Source of the DNA: Salisediminibacterium halotolerans
GTDB taxonomy: Bacteria > Bacillota > Bacilli > Bacillales > Salisediminibacteriaceae
Direction: 5' to 3'
Length of the DNA stretch: 64,000 bases
NCBI RefSeq assembly: GCF_003814815.1
Contig: NZ_RKQQ01000003.1
Location: forward strand, 186,001-250,000
The translations under genes were made by a program, and so were the position numbers. How positions within the stretch are numbered: position 1 is the stretch's first letter; each line of letters starts with the position of its first letter. Positions 56,215 to 64,000 of the stretch are shown here, piece by piece. The notes under the pieces are model-generated. The model did no database searches and was not told where the DNA came from. It worked only from the letters and a program-made list of their open reading frames with translations.

Positions 56215-57066
56215 ATGAGTATTCAATGGTACCCCGGACATATGGCGAAAGCGAAGCGCCAAATAAAAGAGAATATTAAACAAATCGATGTTGTCATCGA
56301 AATTGTCGATGCGAGAATTCCTGAAGCCTCGCGGAATCCGATGGTTGATGAAATGACGAACAGCAAACCGCGCCTGATGCTCTTAAATAAAGCTGATTTG
56401 GCTGATGCGAACACGACGAAACAATGGGTTCAATTTTATGAGGCAAAAGGGTTTGCGGCGCTGCCGATCGATGCGCAAAAAGGGAAAGGCATTAACGAAA
56501 TACCTGCAAAAGTACGGGAGCAGGCGCAGCATCTCCTTGATAAATTTGCCCGTCAAGGAATCAATCCCCGCGCGATTCGCGCGCTTATACTGGGGATTCC
56601 GAATGTCGGAAAATCGACAGTGATTAATCGGCTGGCAAACAAGAAAGCAACAAAAATCGGCGATAAACCGGGGGTGACGAAGGCGCAGCAGTGGATAAAA
56701 GTCGGCAAAGATTTTGATCTGCTTGATACGCCGGGTATTCTTTGGCCGAAGTTTGATGATGAAAAAACCGGTTTTCGTTTAGCGTTGACGGGGGCGATCA
56801 AAGAAGAGATTTTCGACTTTGAGGAGACGACGCTGTTTTTATTGACGTTTTTGACGAATAATTATCCGGAAGCTTTGAAACAGCGTTATAACTTAAGCGA
56901 ACTTCCAGAAAATACACTGTCATTATTTGACAAAATCGGCGAAAAACGAGGATGCTTAATGGCCGGCGGGGCTGTTAATTACGAAAAGGCGGCCGAAATC
57001 ATTTTTCGTGATTTCCGTCAGGGGAAATTCGGCCGAATTACGTTAGAACATCCGCAAGAACAGTGA
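56215..57066 (+). CDS. rbgA: Ribosome biogenesis GTPase RbgA (YlqF)
   Basis: 283 aa circularly permuted GTPase required for late 50S assembly. G motifs in permuted order: G4 LLNKADLAD, G1 GIPNVGKSTVINRL, G3 DTPGILWPKF. N-terminal IQWYPGHMAKAKRQIKE and a C-terminal ANTAR-like RNA-binding helical domain. GGAGAGG upstream. rnhB follows beyond a terminator. Confidence 0.97.
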   Translation: MSIQWYPGHMAKAKRQIKENIKQIDVVIEIVDARIPEASRNPMVDEMTNSKPRLMLLNKADLADANTTKQWVQFYEAKGFAALPIDAQKGKGINEIPAKVREQAQHLLDKFARQGINPRAIRALILGIPNVGKSTVINRLANKKATKIGDKPGVTKAQQWIKVGKDFDLLDTPGILWPKFDDEKTGFRLALTGAIKEEIFDFEETTLFLLTFLTNNYPEALKQRYNLSELPENTLSLFDKIGEKRGCLMAGGAVNYEKAAEIIFRDFRQGKFGRITLEHPQEQ

Positions 57067-57105
57067 AAAATGCGCCGTGAGGATTCGCTCAACGGCGCAT
57101 TTTTT
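57066..57105. terminator. Terminator between rbgA and rnhB
   Basis: AAAAATGCGCCGT (57066-57078) pairs with ACGGCGCATTTTT (57092-57104), followed by more T. Confidence 0.9.
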
Positions 57106-57165
57106 ATCGTTCATTTTAAAACAACGCCGGTTTTAGCCGATATAACGTTTGAAAGGACGGAGAAA

Positions 57166-57936
57166 ATGGCAAGTATAAAAGAAATCGAATTGCGATTGAA
57201 TGATATTCAGACAGAAACGGACCCGCGCTTTATCGAATTATTGACGGATGAACGAAAAGGTGTCCAGCAGGCTGTTGCGAAATGGCGGAAACGCCAAACA
57301 GAAAAAGAAACATTGCGCAAAGCTTTTGCCGAAATGACTCGTCATGAATTAAAAGCCCGCGATGACGGTGCTGTTATCATCGGCGGCGTGGATGAAGTCG
57401 GCCGGGGGCCGCTCGCCGGTCCGGTCGTCGCATCGTGTGTCGTTCTCCCGGAAGGAGAAGAGTTTCTCGGGCTGACGGACTCAAAAAAATTATCTGAAAC
57501 GAAGCGCGAATTTTATTACGAAGATATATTTACGCGCGCAACAGCGGTTGGGATCGGCGAAGCAACAGCTGAAGAAATTGACACGCATAACATTTACGAA
57601 GCGTCGAAACTCGCGATGGTACGAGCTGTTTCGAACACAAATGCTCCGCTTGATTTCCTGCTCGTCGATGCGATGAGCCTTCCGCTTGAAATGAAGCAGG
57701 AAAGCCTCATAAAAGGGGATGCCCGCTCTGTTTCGATTGCTGCCGCGTCAATTGTTGCAAAAGTGACCCGCGACCGTTATATGAAAGAGATTGCCAAAGT
57801 TTATCCCGGCTACGGATTTGATAACCATGCCGGTTACGGAACCGCCGAACATTTACAGGCGCTCAAGACGTTCGGTGTGACAGACGAGCATCGACGCAGT
57901 TTTGCTCCGGTGAGAAAGCACGTAACAACGACTTAG
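57166..57936 (+). CDS. rnhB: Ribonuclease HII
   Basis: 256 aa. Removes ribonucleotides misincorporated in DNA. Catalytic Asp-Glu in GGVDEVGRGPLAGPVVAS, further acidic sites in LTDSKKLSETKR and LLVDAMSLP; an additional N-terminal helical domain as in Bacillus RnhB. ATG 57166 follows AAAGGACGG; the open frame back to 57070 runs through the rbgA terminator. Confidence 0.96.
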   Translation: MASIKEIELRLNDIQTETDPRFIELLTDERKGVQQAVAKWRKRQTEKETLRKAFAEMTRHELKARDDGAVIIGGVDEVGRGPLAGPVVASCVVLPEGEEFLGLTDSKKLSETKREFYYEDIFTRATAVGIGEATAEEIDTHNIYEASKLAMVRAVSNTNAPLDFLLVDAMSLPLEMKQESLIKGDARSVSIAAASIVAKVTRDRYMKEIAKVYPGYGFDNHAGYGTAEHLQALKTFGVTDEHRRSFAPVRKHVTTT

Positions 57937-57953
57937 AACAGGGGGAGTCAGTT

Positions 57954-59729
57954 ATGTTTCAATCCGAGATGATTTCGTCAATGAACAGAGGTTTACAAAC
58001 ATCTGAGAACCGTTCCCTCGCACTGCGTCCCGGTCAAATGTTTCAAGGTATGATCACTAAGCTCTACCCCGGTCAAACTGCGCAGCTGCAAGCCGGAAAT
58101 ATGACGCTGACTGCTCAGCTCGAGGCGCAGCTTGAAACCGGGAGACAGTACTGGTTTCGGGTTCAAGCAGGAGACGGGATGCCGCGTCTGCAAGTAATGG
58201 AACAGGTCCGGTCAAATCCGCAAGGCGATCAGCAGCAAAGCCAGCGCAGCCAAATATTACAACAGCTCGGCCTGCAAACCGGCGGGCCGCATGAACAATT
58301 GCTTCGGCATTTTCAACAAACCAGTCAGCCGTTCACACAAACGGACTTAGCTTCCGGAGCCAGGCTTTTGCAGCAATCGGGTCTGCCTGCCCACCATTCA
58401 CTTCAATTGATCAGCCGGCTCGTTAATGAGCAGCTTCCGCTGACAAGAGAAACGTTTCAAGCATTGGCTGCTTTGCAACATCCGCAATCGATGGGAGAGA
58501 CGATGCATGCCTTGCACGAGTCGCTGGCACAATCTTCCTCCAGCGGAAATGAGAGCCGCGGTTTGCAGCAAATACTCGGTTCGCTGTTGCAGCAAACAAA
58601 CAGCTCAAAACAAATCGAACCGGTTCGCCAGCTGTTTAACGCTTTGTTGACGGGAGAGAACTCTGTTCGCACGCAGGCAGAACAAGTTTTGCGCGAGACA
58701 GGTATTATGCGCGCGAAGGAATCGGCTGAGCAATTTTTTTCCCGAATCCAGGCGGAAGCCGTTAAACCGGAAAACCGCGCCCCTATGCAACAGGCTTTTC
58801 CCCAGCTTTTTCAAGGGCAGAGCGGGAATCAAGTGTTCAATGCGATGAAACCGGCAAATGTGTTTACGATGCTTATGAACGCAGCCGGTCCGGATCAACC
58901 GGAAGGATTAACGCAAATGCTTCGGCTGATCAATCCGGACACAGCTCCGCAACAAGTGTTTGAACAGCTGGACCGCCTGATGCAGCAGCGAAACCATTCC
59001 GCTTCTCCGCTGTTGCAAATGATTCACGAGCAGCAGGCGGATCGGGAGCTGTTATTTCTTCAGCGCGGCCAAGGACAGGACACCGCGCAGCTGCGGATGT
59101 TTTTGCAGCAGCTCGGGCTGCAGCATGAACATGATTTACGCATTGGTTTAAACGACCTGCAGCAAAGCCGTGAAGCAGGGCAAAGAATTGAAACGCTTAA
59201 AGGACAGCTGCTGCATTTTCTGCAAAACCAAGCCAATCAAACGCCGCAAACGATCCAGCAAGCAGAATTTTTACTTCAGCGCCTGACCGGATTTCAAATA
59301 GCCTCGCAAGAGCAGCAGCACCCGGTGCAGCACTTGTTGTTTCAAGTTCCCTTTAAGTTCGGCGAACAATACAGCGATATAACGATGCAATGGGAAGGAA
59401 AACGAACGAAAGAAGGTTATTTGGATGAAGACCATTGCCGTATTATGTTTTATTTAGAGCTCGCGGCAATACGCGATACGATGGTCGATGTGCAAATTCA
59501 AAACCGCGTCGTCAGTCTGACGATTTTCAATCAGATGGAAAAACCGGAGCAGCTTCAGCGCATGTTTGAACCGATATTGGCGAAGCGTTTGGAAGAAACG
59601 GGTTACAAATTGTCCTCTGTCCGCTGGAAGCAGCCGGACAACACGCCGGCAAAAGACAAAAACAATCCCGACGCGCAGACAGAAAAGCGAAAGCGCCAAA
59701 ATTATAAAGGAGTGGATGTCCGGATATGA
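57954..59729 (+). CDS. ylqG: YlqG-like glutamine-rich protein with FliK-like C-terminus
   Basis: 591 aa, very rich in Gln throughout the middle (about residues 80-440), with low sequence complexity but no exact tandem repeat. The N-terminus (LRPGQMFQGMITKLYPGQTAQLQAG) and the C-terminal 130 residues are ordered. The latter (MFYLELAAIRDTMVDVQIQNRVVSLTIF, ending GYKLSSVRW) has the pattern of the C-terminal domain of flagellar hook-length control protein FliK. No signal peptide or membrane helix. It overlaps ylqH (ATGA). Position matches B. subtilis ylqG. Function unknown. Confidence 0.8.
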   Translation: MFQSEMISSMNRGLQTSENRSLALRPGQMFQGMITKLYPGQTAQLQAGNMTLTAQLEAQLETGRQYWFRVQAGDGMPRLQVMEQVRSNPQGDQQQSQRSQILQQLGLQTGGPHEQLLRHFQQTSQPFTQTDLASGARLLQQSGLPAHHSLQLISRLVNEQLPLTRETFQALAALQHPQSMGETMHALHESLAQSSSSGNESRGLQQILGSLLQQTNSSKQIEPVRQLFNALLTGENSVRTQAEQVLRETGIMRAKESAEQFFSRIQAEAVKPENRAPMQQAFPQLFQGQSGNQVFNAMKPANVFTMLMNAAGPDQPEGLTQMLRLINPDTAPQQVFEQLDRLMQQRNHSASPLLQMIHEQQADRELLFLQRGQGQDTAQLRMFLQQLGLQHEHDLRIGLNDLQQSREAGQRIETLKGQLLHFLQNQANQTPQTIQQAEFLLQRLTGFQIASQEQQHPVQHLLFQVPFKFGEQYSDITMQWEGKRTKEGYLDEDHCRIMFYLELAAIRDTMVDVQIQNRVVSLTIFNQMEKPEQLQRMFEPILAKRLEETGYKLSSVRWKQPDNTPAKDKNNPDAQTEKRKRQNYKGVDVRI

Positions 59730-60058
59730 CAGATCATGATGATCCCCCGCCGTTTTCTTCGGCAGATGAAGAAGAAAACAAGAGCCGAAAATATGCTGTC
59801 GCACTAGGCTATTCCCCGGAAAACGAAAAAGCCCCGGGAATACGCGCGAAAGGCCGGGGGTATGTGGCAGATGAAATCATCGCCGCTGCGAAAGCGAATG
59901 AGATCCCGGTCCAAGAAGATGAATCGCTCGTACAGCTGTTGTCAGAACTGGAAATAAATCAGCAAATTCCGGACTCTCTTTATCAAGTGGTCGCCGAAGT
60001 ATTTGCATTTATTTACCGGATTGACCGAGAGCAGACTGAGCGTTCGAAAATGGAATAA
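59726..60058 (+). CDS. ylqH: FlhB C-terminal-domain-like protein YlqH
   Basis: 110 aa. Residues about 20-105 match the cytoplasmic C-terminal domain of FlhB/YscU export-switch proteins (YAVALGYSPENEKAPGIRAKGRGYVADEIIAAAKANEIPVQED, LVQLLSELEINQQIPDSLYQVVAEVFAFIYRI). The membrane domain and the autocleaving NPTH motif of true FlhB are missing. Translationally coupled to ylqG. Known in many Bacilli as a stand-alone gene outside flagellar operons; role undefined. Confidence 0.88.
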   Translation: MTDHDDPPPFSSADEEENKSRKYAVALGYSPENEKAPGIRAKGRGYVADEIIAAAKANEIPVQEDESLVQLLSELEINQQIPDSLYQVVAEVFAFIYRIDREQTERSKME

Positions 60059-60070
60059 GCGTGTTTATTA

Positions 60071-60098
60071 TGGACAGACAAACATGTTTTGTTATAAT
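60071..60098 (+). promoter_or_regulatory. Promoter of the alpha/beta hydrolase gene
   Basis: TGGACA (60071-60076), 16-bp spacer, TATAAT (60093-60098) with extended TGT before it. Confidence 0.7.
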
Positions 60099-60148
60099 AT
60101 CCACGTAGGTTATCACCTGAGAGATTGTCACGAAAGGGCGTTACACGA

Positions 60149-60943
60149 ATGCTTCATTATCATCTGTATGAAAAAGGTCCGCAGTATAAATGGGTCACGT
60201 TTATTCACGGTGCCGGCGGAAGTTCATCTACTTGGCACAAACAAGTGCGGGAGTTCAGAAAAAACTTTAACGTGCTTCTGATCGATTTGCGCGGACACGG
60301 ACGTTCAAGCGGTATACCGTGGAAACGCGGCGACTCGTTTGCCGAAGTGGCTGACGATGTTATTGACGTTCTTGATGAGGCCGGTGTTAAGGTTTCGCAT
60401 TTTATCGGTATTTCCCTGGGGACAATCGTGATTCAAACGCTCTCGCATAAATATCCGGAGCGCCTTGAATCGATGATTTTAACCGGCGCGGTTACCCATT
60501 TGAATATGCGCACGAAACTGCTGATCAAACTCGGCAATACATTTAAATACATGCTGCCTTATATGTGGCTGTACCGTTTTTTTGCTTGGGTTATTATGCC
60601 GAAAAAACAGCACATTGAATCGCGCTCGGCGTTTGTCGATGAAGCGAAGAAGATGTGTCAAAAAGAATTTGTCCGCTGGTTTAATATTATCAGTACCGTT
60701 AATCCGTTTTTAAAACGGCTGCAATCGAGTTTTAACGGCATTCCGACGCTGTTTGTCATGGGCGATGATGACCACCTCTTTCTTCCGCACGTCCGAGCGT
60801 TAGCGGAAAATAATCAGCACTTGCAGTTTCTTTGTGTTGAGAAGAGCGGCCACGTTTGCAATATTGATCAGCCTGAACGATTCAACCAGCTGACAATTGA
60901 GTATATTCATTCGCTGAAACGAGATGATGCGCACAGTGTATAA
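60149..60943 (+). CDS. Alpha/beta hydrolase
   Basis: 264 aa alpha/beta-hydrolase fold. Oxyanion region FIHGAGGSSSTWHKQV, LIDLRGHGRSSG, nucleophile elbow GISLG (Ser about residue 97), acid residue in FVMGDDDHLFLPH and catalytic His in VEKSGHVCNID. No signal peptide; cytoplasmic. ATG 60149 has a GAAAGGG site; a TTG at 60125 is possible. Own promoter and terminator; not present at this place in B. subtilis. Substrate cannot be told. Confidence 0.85.
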   Translation: MLHYHLYEKGPQYKWVTFIHGAGGSSSTWHKQVREFRKNFNVLLIDLRGHGRSSGIPWKRGDSFAEVADDVIDVLDEAGVKVSHFIGISLGTIVIQTLSHKYPERLESMILTGAVTHLNMRTKLLIKLGNTFKYMLPYMWLYRFFAWVIMPKKQHIESRSAFVDEAKKMCQKEFVRWFNIISTVNPFLKRLQSSFNGIPTLFVMGDDDHLFLPHVRALAENNQHLQFLCVEKSGHVCNIDQPERFNQLTIEYIHSLKRDDAHSV

Positions 60944-60961
60944 AACACTGTGCGTTTTTAT
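60930..60961 (+). terminator. Terminator after the hydrolase gene
   Basis: CGCACAGTGT (60930-60939) pairs with ACACTGTGCG (60945-60954), loop containing the TAA stop, followed by TTTTTA. Confidence 0.92.
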
Positions 60962-60975
60962 GTTGAAAAAATTTT

Positions 60976-60990
60976 TTGAAAACGAAAATT
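60976..60990 (+). promoter_or_regulatory. Possible CcpA-binding cre site upstream of sucCD
   Basis: TTGAAAACGAAAATT fits the catabolite-response consensus WTGNAANCGNWNNCW except at one position (T for C). It lies about 28 bp upstream of a possible -35. Suggestive only. Confidence 0.35.
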
Positions 60991-61003
60991 TTTTGAGATC
61001 GTC

Positions 61004-61149
61004 TTCACAAATTTGTCGGAATATATAGTAAAATAAACCTTGCGCGATGTTTTAGCATCCGCAAACGGTTAGAATCCTCATTCTAAAACAAGGGGAGCAG
61101 TTGTCCCCTCCGTTGCACTCAGGAGAAATCTTTTGACTCAGTAAGGAGG
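61004..61149 (+). promoter_or_regulatory. sucC promoter region and structured leader
   Basis: A weak promoter candidate (TTCACA 61004-61009, TAAAAT 61029-61034, 19-bp spacing) precedes a leader of about 110 nt. The leader has a perfect 7-bp inverted repeat TTAGAAT/ATTCTAA (61069-61075/61080-61086), a GGGGA/TCCCC hairpin (61092-61108), and two direct ACTCAG copies before GGAGG. No known riboswitch recognised. Confidence 0.4.
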
Positions 61150-61155
61150 ATGGCA

Positions 61156-62319
61156 ATGAATATCCATGAGTACCAAGGTAAAGAGCTTTTGAGGGAATAC
61201 GGCGTTGCAGTTCCAAATGGGCAGGTAGCTTACAGCGTAGAGGAAGCTGTTGAAGCGGCGCAATCTTTGGGATCGAATGTAACCGTTGTCAAAGCGCAGA
61301 TTCATGCCGGAGGCCGCGGCAAAGCCGGCGGTGTGAAGCTTGCGAAAACGATTGATGACGTGCGTACATACGCCGATGAAATTCTCGGTAAAACATTGGT
61401 GACACATCAGACCGGTCCAGAAGGAAAAGAAGTAAAAAGACTTTGGATCGAAGAAGGAAGCGATATTCTTAATGAATATTACGTCGGTATTGTCGTCGAC
61501 CGGGCGACATCGCGAATTACAATGATGGCGTCGGAAGAAGGCGGCACAGAAATTGAAGAAGTAGCGGAGAAAACGCCGGAAAAAATCTTCCGGGAAGTTG
61601 TCGATCCAGTGACAGGCCTGATGCCGTACCAAGCACGGCGGCTAGCATTCAACATCAATATTCCGAAAGAACTGCTTAAAGAGGCAGTCAAGTTTATGAT
61701 GGGGCTTTACAAAGTTTTTGAAGAAAAAGACTGTTCGATTGTGGAAATCAACCCGCTTGTCACAACCGGCGACGGTAAAGTGATGGCGCTCGATGCGAAG
61801 CTGAATTTTGACGATAACGCCCTTTACCGGCAAAAAGATGTTTATGCCTTGCGGGATTTAGATGAAGAGGATCCAAAAGAAATCGAAGCGTCGAAGTATG
61901 ATCTCAGCTACATCTCGCTCGACGGCAATATCGGCTGTATGGTTAACGGCGCAGGCCTGGCGATGTCGACAATGGATATTATTAAACATTATCACGGCGA
62001 CCCGGCCAACTTTCTTGATGTCGGCGGCGGTGCCGATGCAGAAAAAGTAACGGCTGCATTTAAGATTATTCTCGAAGATGATCACGTCGAAGGCATTTAC
62101 GTCAATATTTTCGGCGGAATTATGAAATGCGACGTTATCGCTGAAGGCGTTGTCGCCGCAACGAAAGAGGTCGGATTGGAAATTCCGCTCGTCGTCCGTT
62201 TAGAGGGCACGAATGTTGAACTGGGCAAAAAGATTTTAGAAGAGTCCGGGTTAAATATTACGGCAGCGGATTCGATGGCCGACGGCGCACAAAAAATTGT
62301 ATCGCTGGTACAGGCGTAG
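61156..62319 (+). CDS. sucC: Succinyl-CoA synthetase (ADP-forming), beta subunit
   Basis: 387 aa ATP-grasp subunit of the TCA-cycle enzyme converting succinyl-CoA to succinate with ATP formation. [62 protein letters not shown]-type block ([18 protein letters not shown]). ATG 61156 lies 6 bp after GGAGG; the ATG at 61150 abuts that site. sucD follows 17 bp later. Confidence 0.97.
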   Translation: MNIHEYQGKELLREYGVAVPNGQVAYSVEEAVEAAQSLGSNVTVVKAQIHAGGRGKAGGVKLAKTIDDVRTYADEILGKTLVTHQTGPEGKEVKRLWIEEGSDILNEYYVGIVVDRATSRITMMASEEGGTEIEEVAEKTPEKIFREVVDPVTGLMPYQARRLAFNINIPKELLKEAVKFMMGLYKVFEEKDCSIVEINPLVTTGDGKVMALDAKLNFDDNALYRQKDVYALRDLDEEDPKEIEASKYDLSYISLDGNIGCMVNGAGLAMSTMDIIKHYHGDPANFLDVGGGADAEKVTAAFKIILEDDHVEGIYVNIFGGIMKCDVIAEGVVAATKEVGLEIPLVVRLEGTNVELGKKILEESGLNITAADSMADGAQKIVSLVQA

Positions 62320-62336
62320 AAAGGCGGGATTGACGA

Positions 62337-63242
62337 ATGAGTATTTTAATCAATGAAAATACAAAAGTGATTGTGCAAGGAATTACCGGCGCAACCGGGC
62401 TGTTCCATACGAAACAGGCGATGCAATACGGAACGAATATTGTCGGCGGTGTCACCCCCGGAAAAGGAGGGACAGAAATCGAAGGCATTCCTGTTTTTGA
62501 TACAGTCAGTGAAGCGGTCGCCAAAACAGGTGCCGAGGCGTCGGTGATTTACGTTCCGCCTCCGTTTGCTGCGGATGCAATCATGGAAGCAACCGATGCC
62601 GGCGTGGACGTCGTGATTACGATCACCGAAGGCATTCCGGTAACAGATATGATTAAAGTCAAACGTTTCATGGAGGACAAAAAGACCCGTTTAATCGGCC
62701 CGAACTGTCCGGGTGTTATTACCCCGGATGAGTGTAAGATCGGCATTATGCCGGGCTATATTCATCAAAAAGGTCATGTCGGAGTTGTCTCGCGATCTGG
62801 AACACTGACGTACGAAGCGGTCCACCAGCTGTCAACAGCCGGTGTCGGCCAATCGACTGCTGTAGGAATCGGCGGGGATCCGGTTAACGGAACAGATTTC
62901 ATTGACGTGCTGAATCTGTTTAATGAAGACCCGGATACTAAGGCTGTCATCATGATCGGTGAAATCGGCGGAACAGCGGAAGAAGAAGCCGCTGCCTGGA
63001 TAAAAAAGCATATGACGAAACCGGTTGTCGGTTTTATCGGCGGACGGACAGCGCCGCCCGGAAAGCGTATGGGCCATGCGGGAGCCATCATTTCCGGCGG
63101 CAAAGGAACAGCTGACGAAAAGATCAAAACGCTCAACGATGCAGGAGTGCAAGTGGCAGAAACTCCGGCAGTCATGGGTGAAACGCTCATTAATGTTTTA
63201 AAAGAAAATAATTTATATGAAACATGTCTGACCCATAAGTAA
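62337..63242 (+). CDS. sucD: Succinyl-CoA synthetase (ADP-forming), alpha subunit
   Basis: 301 aa. CoA-binding Rossmann domain ([29 protein letters not shown]) and the ligase domain with the phospho-His in [18 protein letters not shown]. Forms the alpha-beta enzyme with SucC. AAGGCGGG ribosome-binding region. Ends before a strong terminator. Confidence 0.98.
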   Translation: MSILINENTKVIVQGITGATGLFHTKQAMQYGTNIVGGVTPGKGGTEIEGIPVFDTVSEAVAKTGAEASVIYVPPPFAADAIMEATDAGVDVVITITEGIPVTDMIKVKRFMEDKKTRLIGPNCPGVITPDECKIGIMPGYIHQKGHVGVVSRSGTLTYEAVHQLSTAGVGQSTAVGIGGDPVNGTDFIDVLNLFNEDPDTKAVIMIGEIGGTAEEEAAAWIKKHMTKPVVGFIGGRTAPPGKRMGHAGAIISGGKGTADEKIKTLNDAGVQVAETPAVMGETLINVLKENNLYETCLTHK

Positions 63243-63256
63243 ACTGTTCAGCCATT

Positions 63257-63293
63257 GCGGAGCCTGTCCTTAGCGGGCGGCTCCGCTATTTTA
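63257..63293 (+). terminator. Terminator after sucCD
   Basis: GCGGAGCC (63257-63264) pairs with GGCTCCGC (63279-63286), followed by TATTTTA. Confidence 0.85.
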
Positions 63294-63328
63294 TGCATTG
63301 CATTTTGCAGCGGAAAGGACGATCCCTC

Positions 63329-64000
63329 TTGAAAAACTCCTCCGGTTTCTCCGAACGGCTAACCCACCTTCATTATTGTTCTTACGGCAGCCGCAAATTT
63401 ATCAACAACCTTTTACAGACTGACCCCTATTTATCAGCTGTATATTCTGTGCGGAAAGCGGAGGTTATTCAGCGCTGTTTGCCGCCAAACAACGAAAAAA
63501 TTAAGTCTCGAATGTATAAAGCCCTCGCAAACAGCTCTCCCCGGCAATTATCAGAGCATCTCCAATCGAAAAATATTCAACCGATCACGATTTATGACCG
63601 CAGTTACCCGGATTTGTTAAAACAAATACCTGATCCGCCGGCTGTTCTCTATGCTTCAGGCCTTACAGACATTCTTGATCTGCCCTGCCGGCTCAGTGTT
63701 GTCGGCACACGCGATCCGAGCGAAGCGGCTTGCAACGACATAAAGCAGTTGCTTCCCGATATCATTAAAGCTAATACTGTCATCGTCAGCGGACTTGCCC
63801 GCGGCATCGATGCGCTCAGCCATCGGCTCGCGTGCGAACGGGAAGGATATACGATTGCGGTACTCGGTTTCGGCCACGATCATTTATACCCGAAGCAGCT
63901 CCAGCCCCTATATCAAGAAATGCTCTCCTCTCAGCTCGTTATAAGCGAATATCCCCCTTATATGAAAGCCGAGCGCTGGCATTTTCCCGAGCGAAACCGG
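63329..64000 (+). CDS. dprA: DNA-processing protein DprA (3' end outside window)
   Basis: Open from TTG 63329 (AAAGGA about 10 bp upstream) to the window end, 224 codons, no stop. Reads LKNSSGFSERLTHLHYCSYG, then the Rossmann-like core: YDRSYPDLLKQIPDPPAVLY, LSVVGTRDPSEAA, IVSGLARGIDALSHR, GYTIAVLGFGHDHLYP, ISEYPP and HFPERNR, all DprA/Smf hallmarks. DprA protects incoming single-stranded DNA and loads RecA in natural transformation. Follows sucCD as in B. subtilis. About 70 C-terminal residues should be missing. Confidence 0.94.
   Translation, partial: MKNSSGFSERLTHLHYCSYGSRKFINNLLQTDPYLSAVYSVRKAEVIQRCLPPNNEKIKSRMYKALANSSPRQLSEHLQSKNIQPITIYDRSYPDLLKQIPDPPAVLYASGLTDILDLPCRLSVVGTRDPSEAACNDIKQLLPDIIKANTVIVSGLARGIDALSHRLACEREGYTIAVLGFGHDHLYPKQLQPLYQEMLSSQLVISEYPPYMKAERWHFPERNR

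Noticed and set aside
58200-59300. Gln-rich stretch of ylqG as a possible DNA tandem repeat or CRISPR-like array
   Set aside because: CAG/CAA codons recur, but there is no fixed unit or spacing; it is coding low complexity.
63656-63883. 75-codon minus-strand frame near the right edge
   Set aside because: Antisense shadow of dprA, whose motifs are clear on the plus strand.

Overview
The window is one continuous stretch of a Bacillaceae chromosome (class Bacilli). Gene order follows the Bacillus subtilis sepF–dprA region almost gene for gene, and the control signals are typical of Bacillus: an Ile T-box, three PyrR attenuators, a TPP riboswitch and a FapR operator. The proteins are rich in Glu and Asp, which loosely suggests a salt- or alkali-adapted member of the family; that is inference. 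No rRNA, tRNA, CRISPR array, prophage or transposase gene was seen.

Layout. 1–6717: division and envelope genes (sepF, ylmG, ylmH, divIVA), T-box-controlled ileS, lspA, and the pseudouridine synthase ylyB. 6714–17367: the UMP biosynthesis operon pyrR-P-B-AA-AB-K-D-F-E with three attenuators, but without pyrC. 17369–19105: rqcH on the minus strand. 19233–33072: RNA, translation and signalling genes (yloC, remA, gmk, rpoZ, coaBC, priA, fmt, rsmB, prpC, prkC, rsgA, rpe), then a TPP riboswitch with thiT. 33130–40285: rpmB (minus), yloU, fakA, a DegV protein, sdaAB/sdaAA, recG. 40294–44792: the FapR lipid regulon (fapR-plsX-fabD-fabG-acpP), then rnc. 44793–46107: a small non-syntenic island (lipoprotein; kapB and a DUF1128 gene on the minus strand). 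46277–55501: chromosome and SRP genes (smc, ftsY, ylxM, ffh), then rpsP, khpA, ylqD, rimM, trmD, rplS. 55643–64000: lepB, rbgA, rnhB, ylqG, ylqH, an alpha/beta hydrolase, sucC, sucD and the 5' part of dprA.

The most unusual object is a 364-bp non-coding element (21526–21889) at the 3' end of rpoZ. It is bounded by a perfect 24-bp direct repeat that is itself the rpoZ stop codon plus terminator stem. It has near-matching inverted ends and two long internal hairpins, and looks like a MITE-type insertion into a transcription terminator.

Other points of note: genes expected from B. subtilis synteny are absent at their places (ylyA, pyrC, def, rlmN, thiN, spoVM). In four promoters the upstream gene's TGA stop lies inside the TTGA of the -35 box. 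The thiT ribosome-binding site is the 3' arm of the riboswitch terminator. The ylqG/ylqH pair resembles a FliK/FlhB C-terminal-domain pair. Function calls rest on motif recognition and synteny by eye, with no database search.
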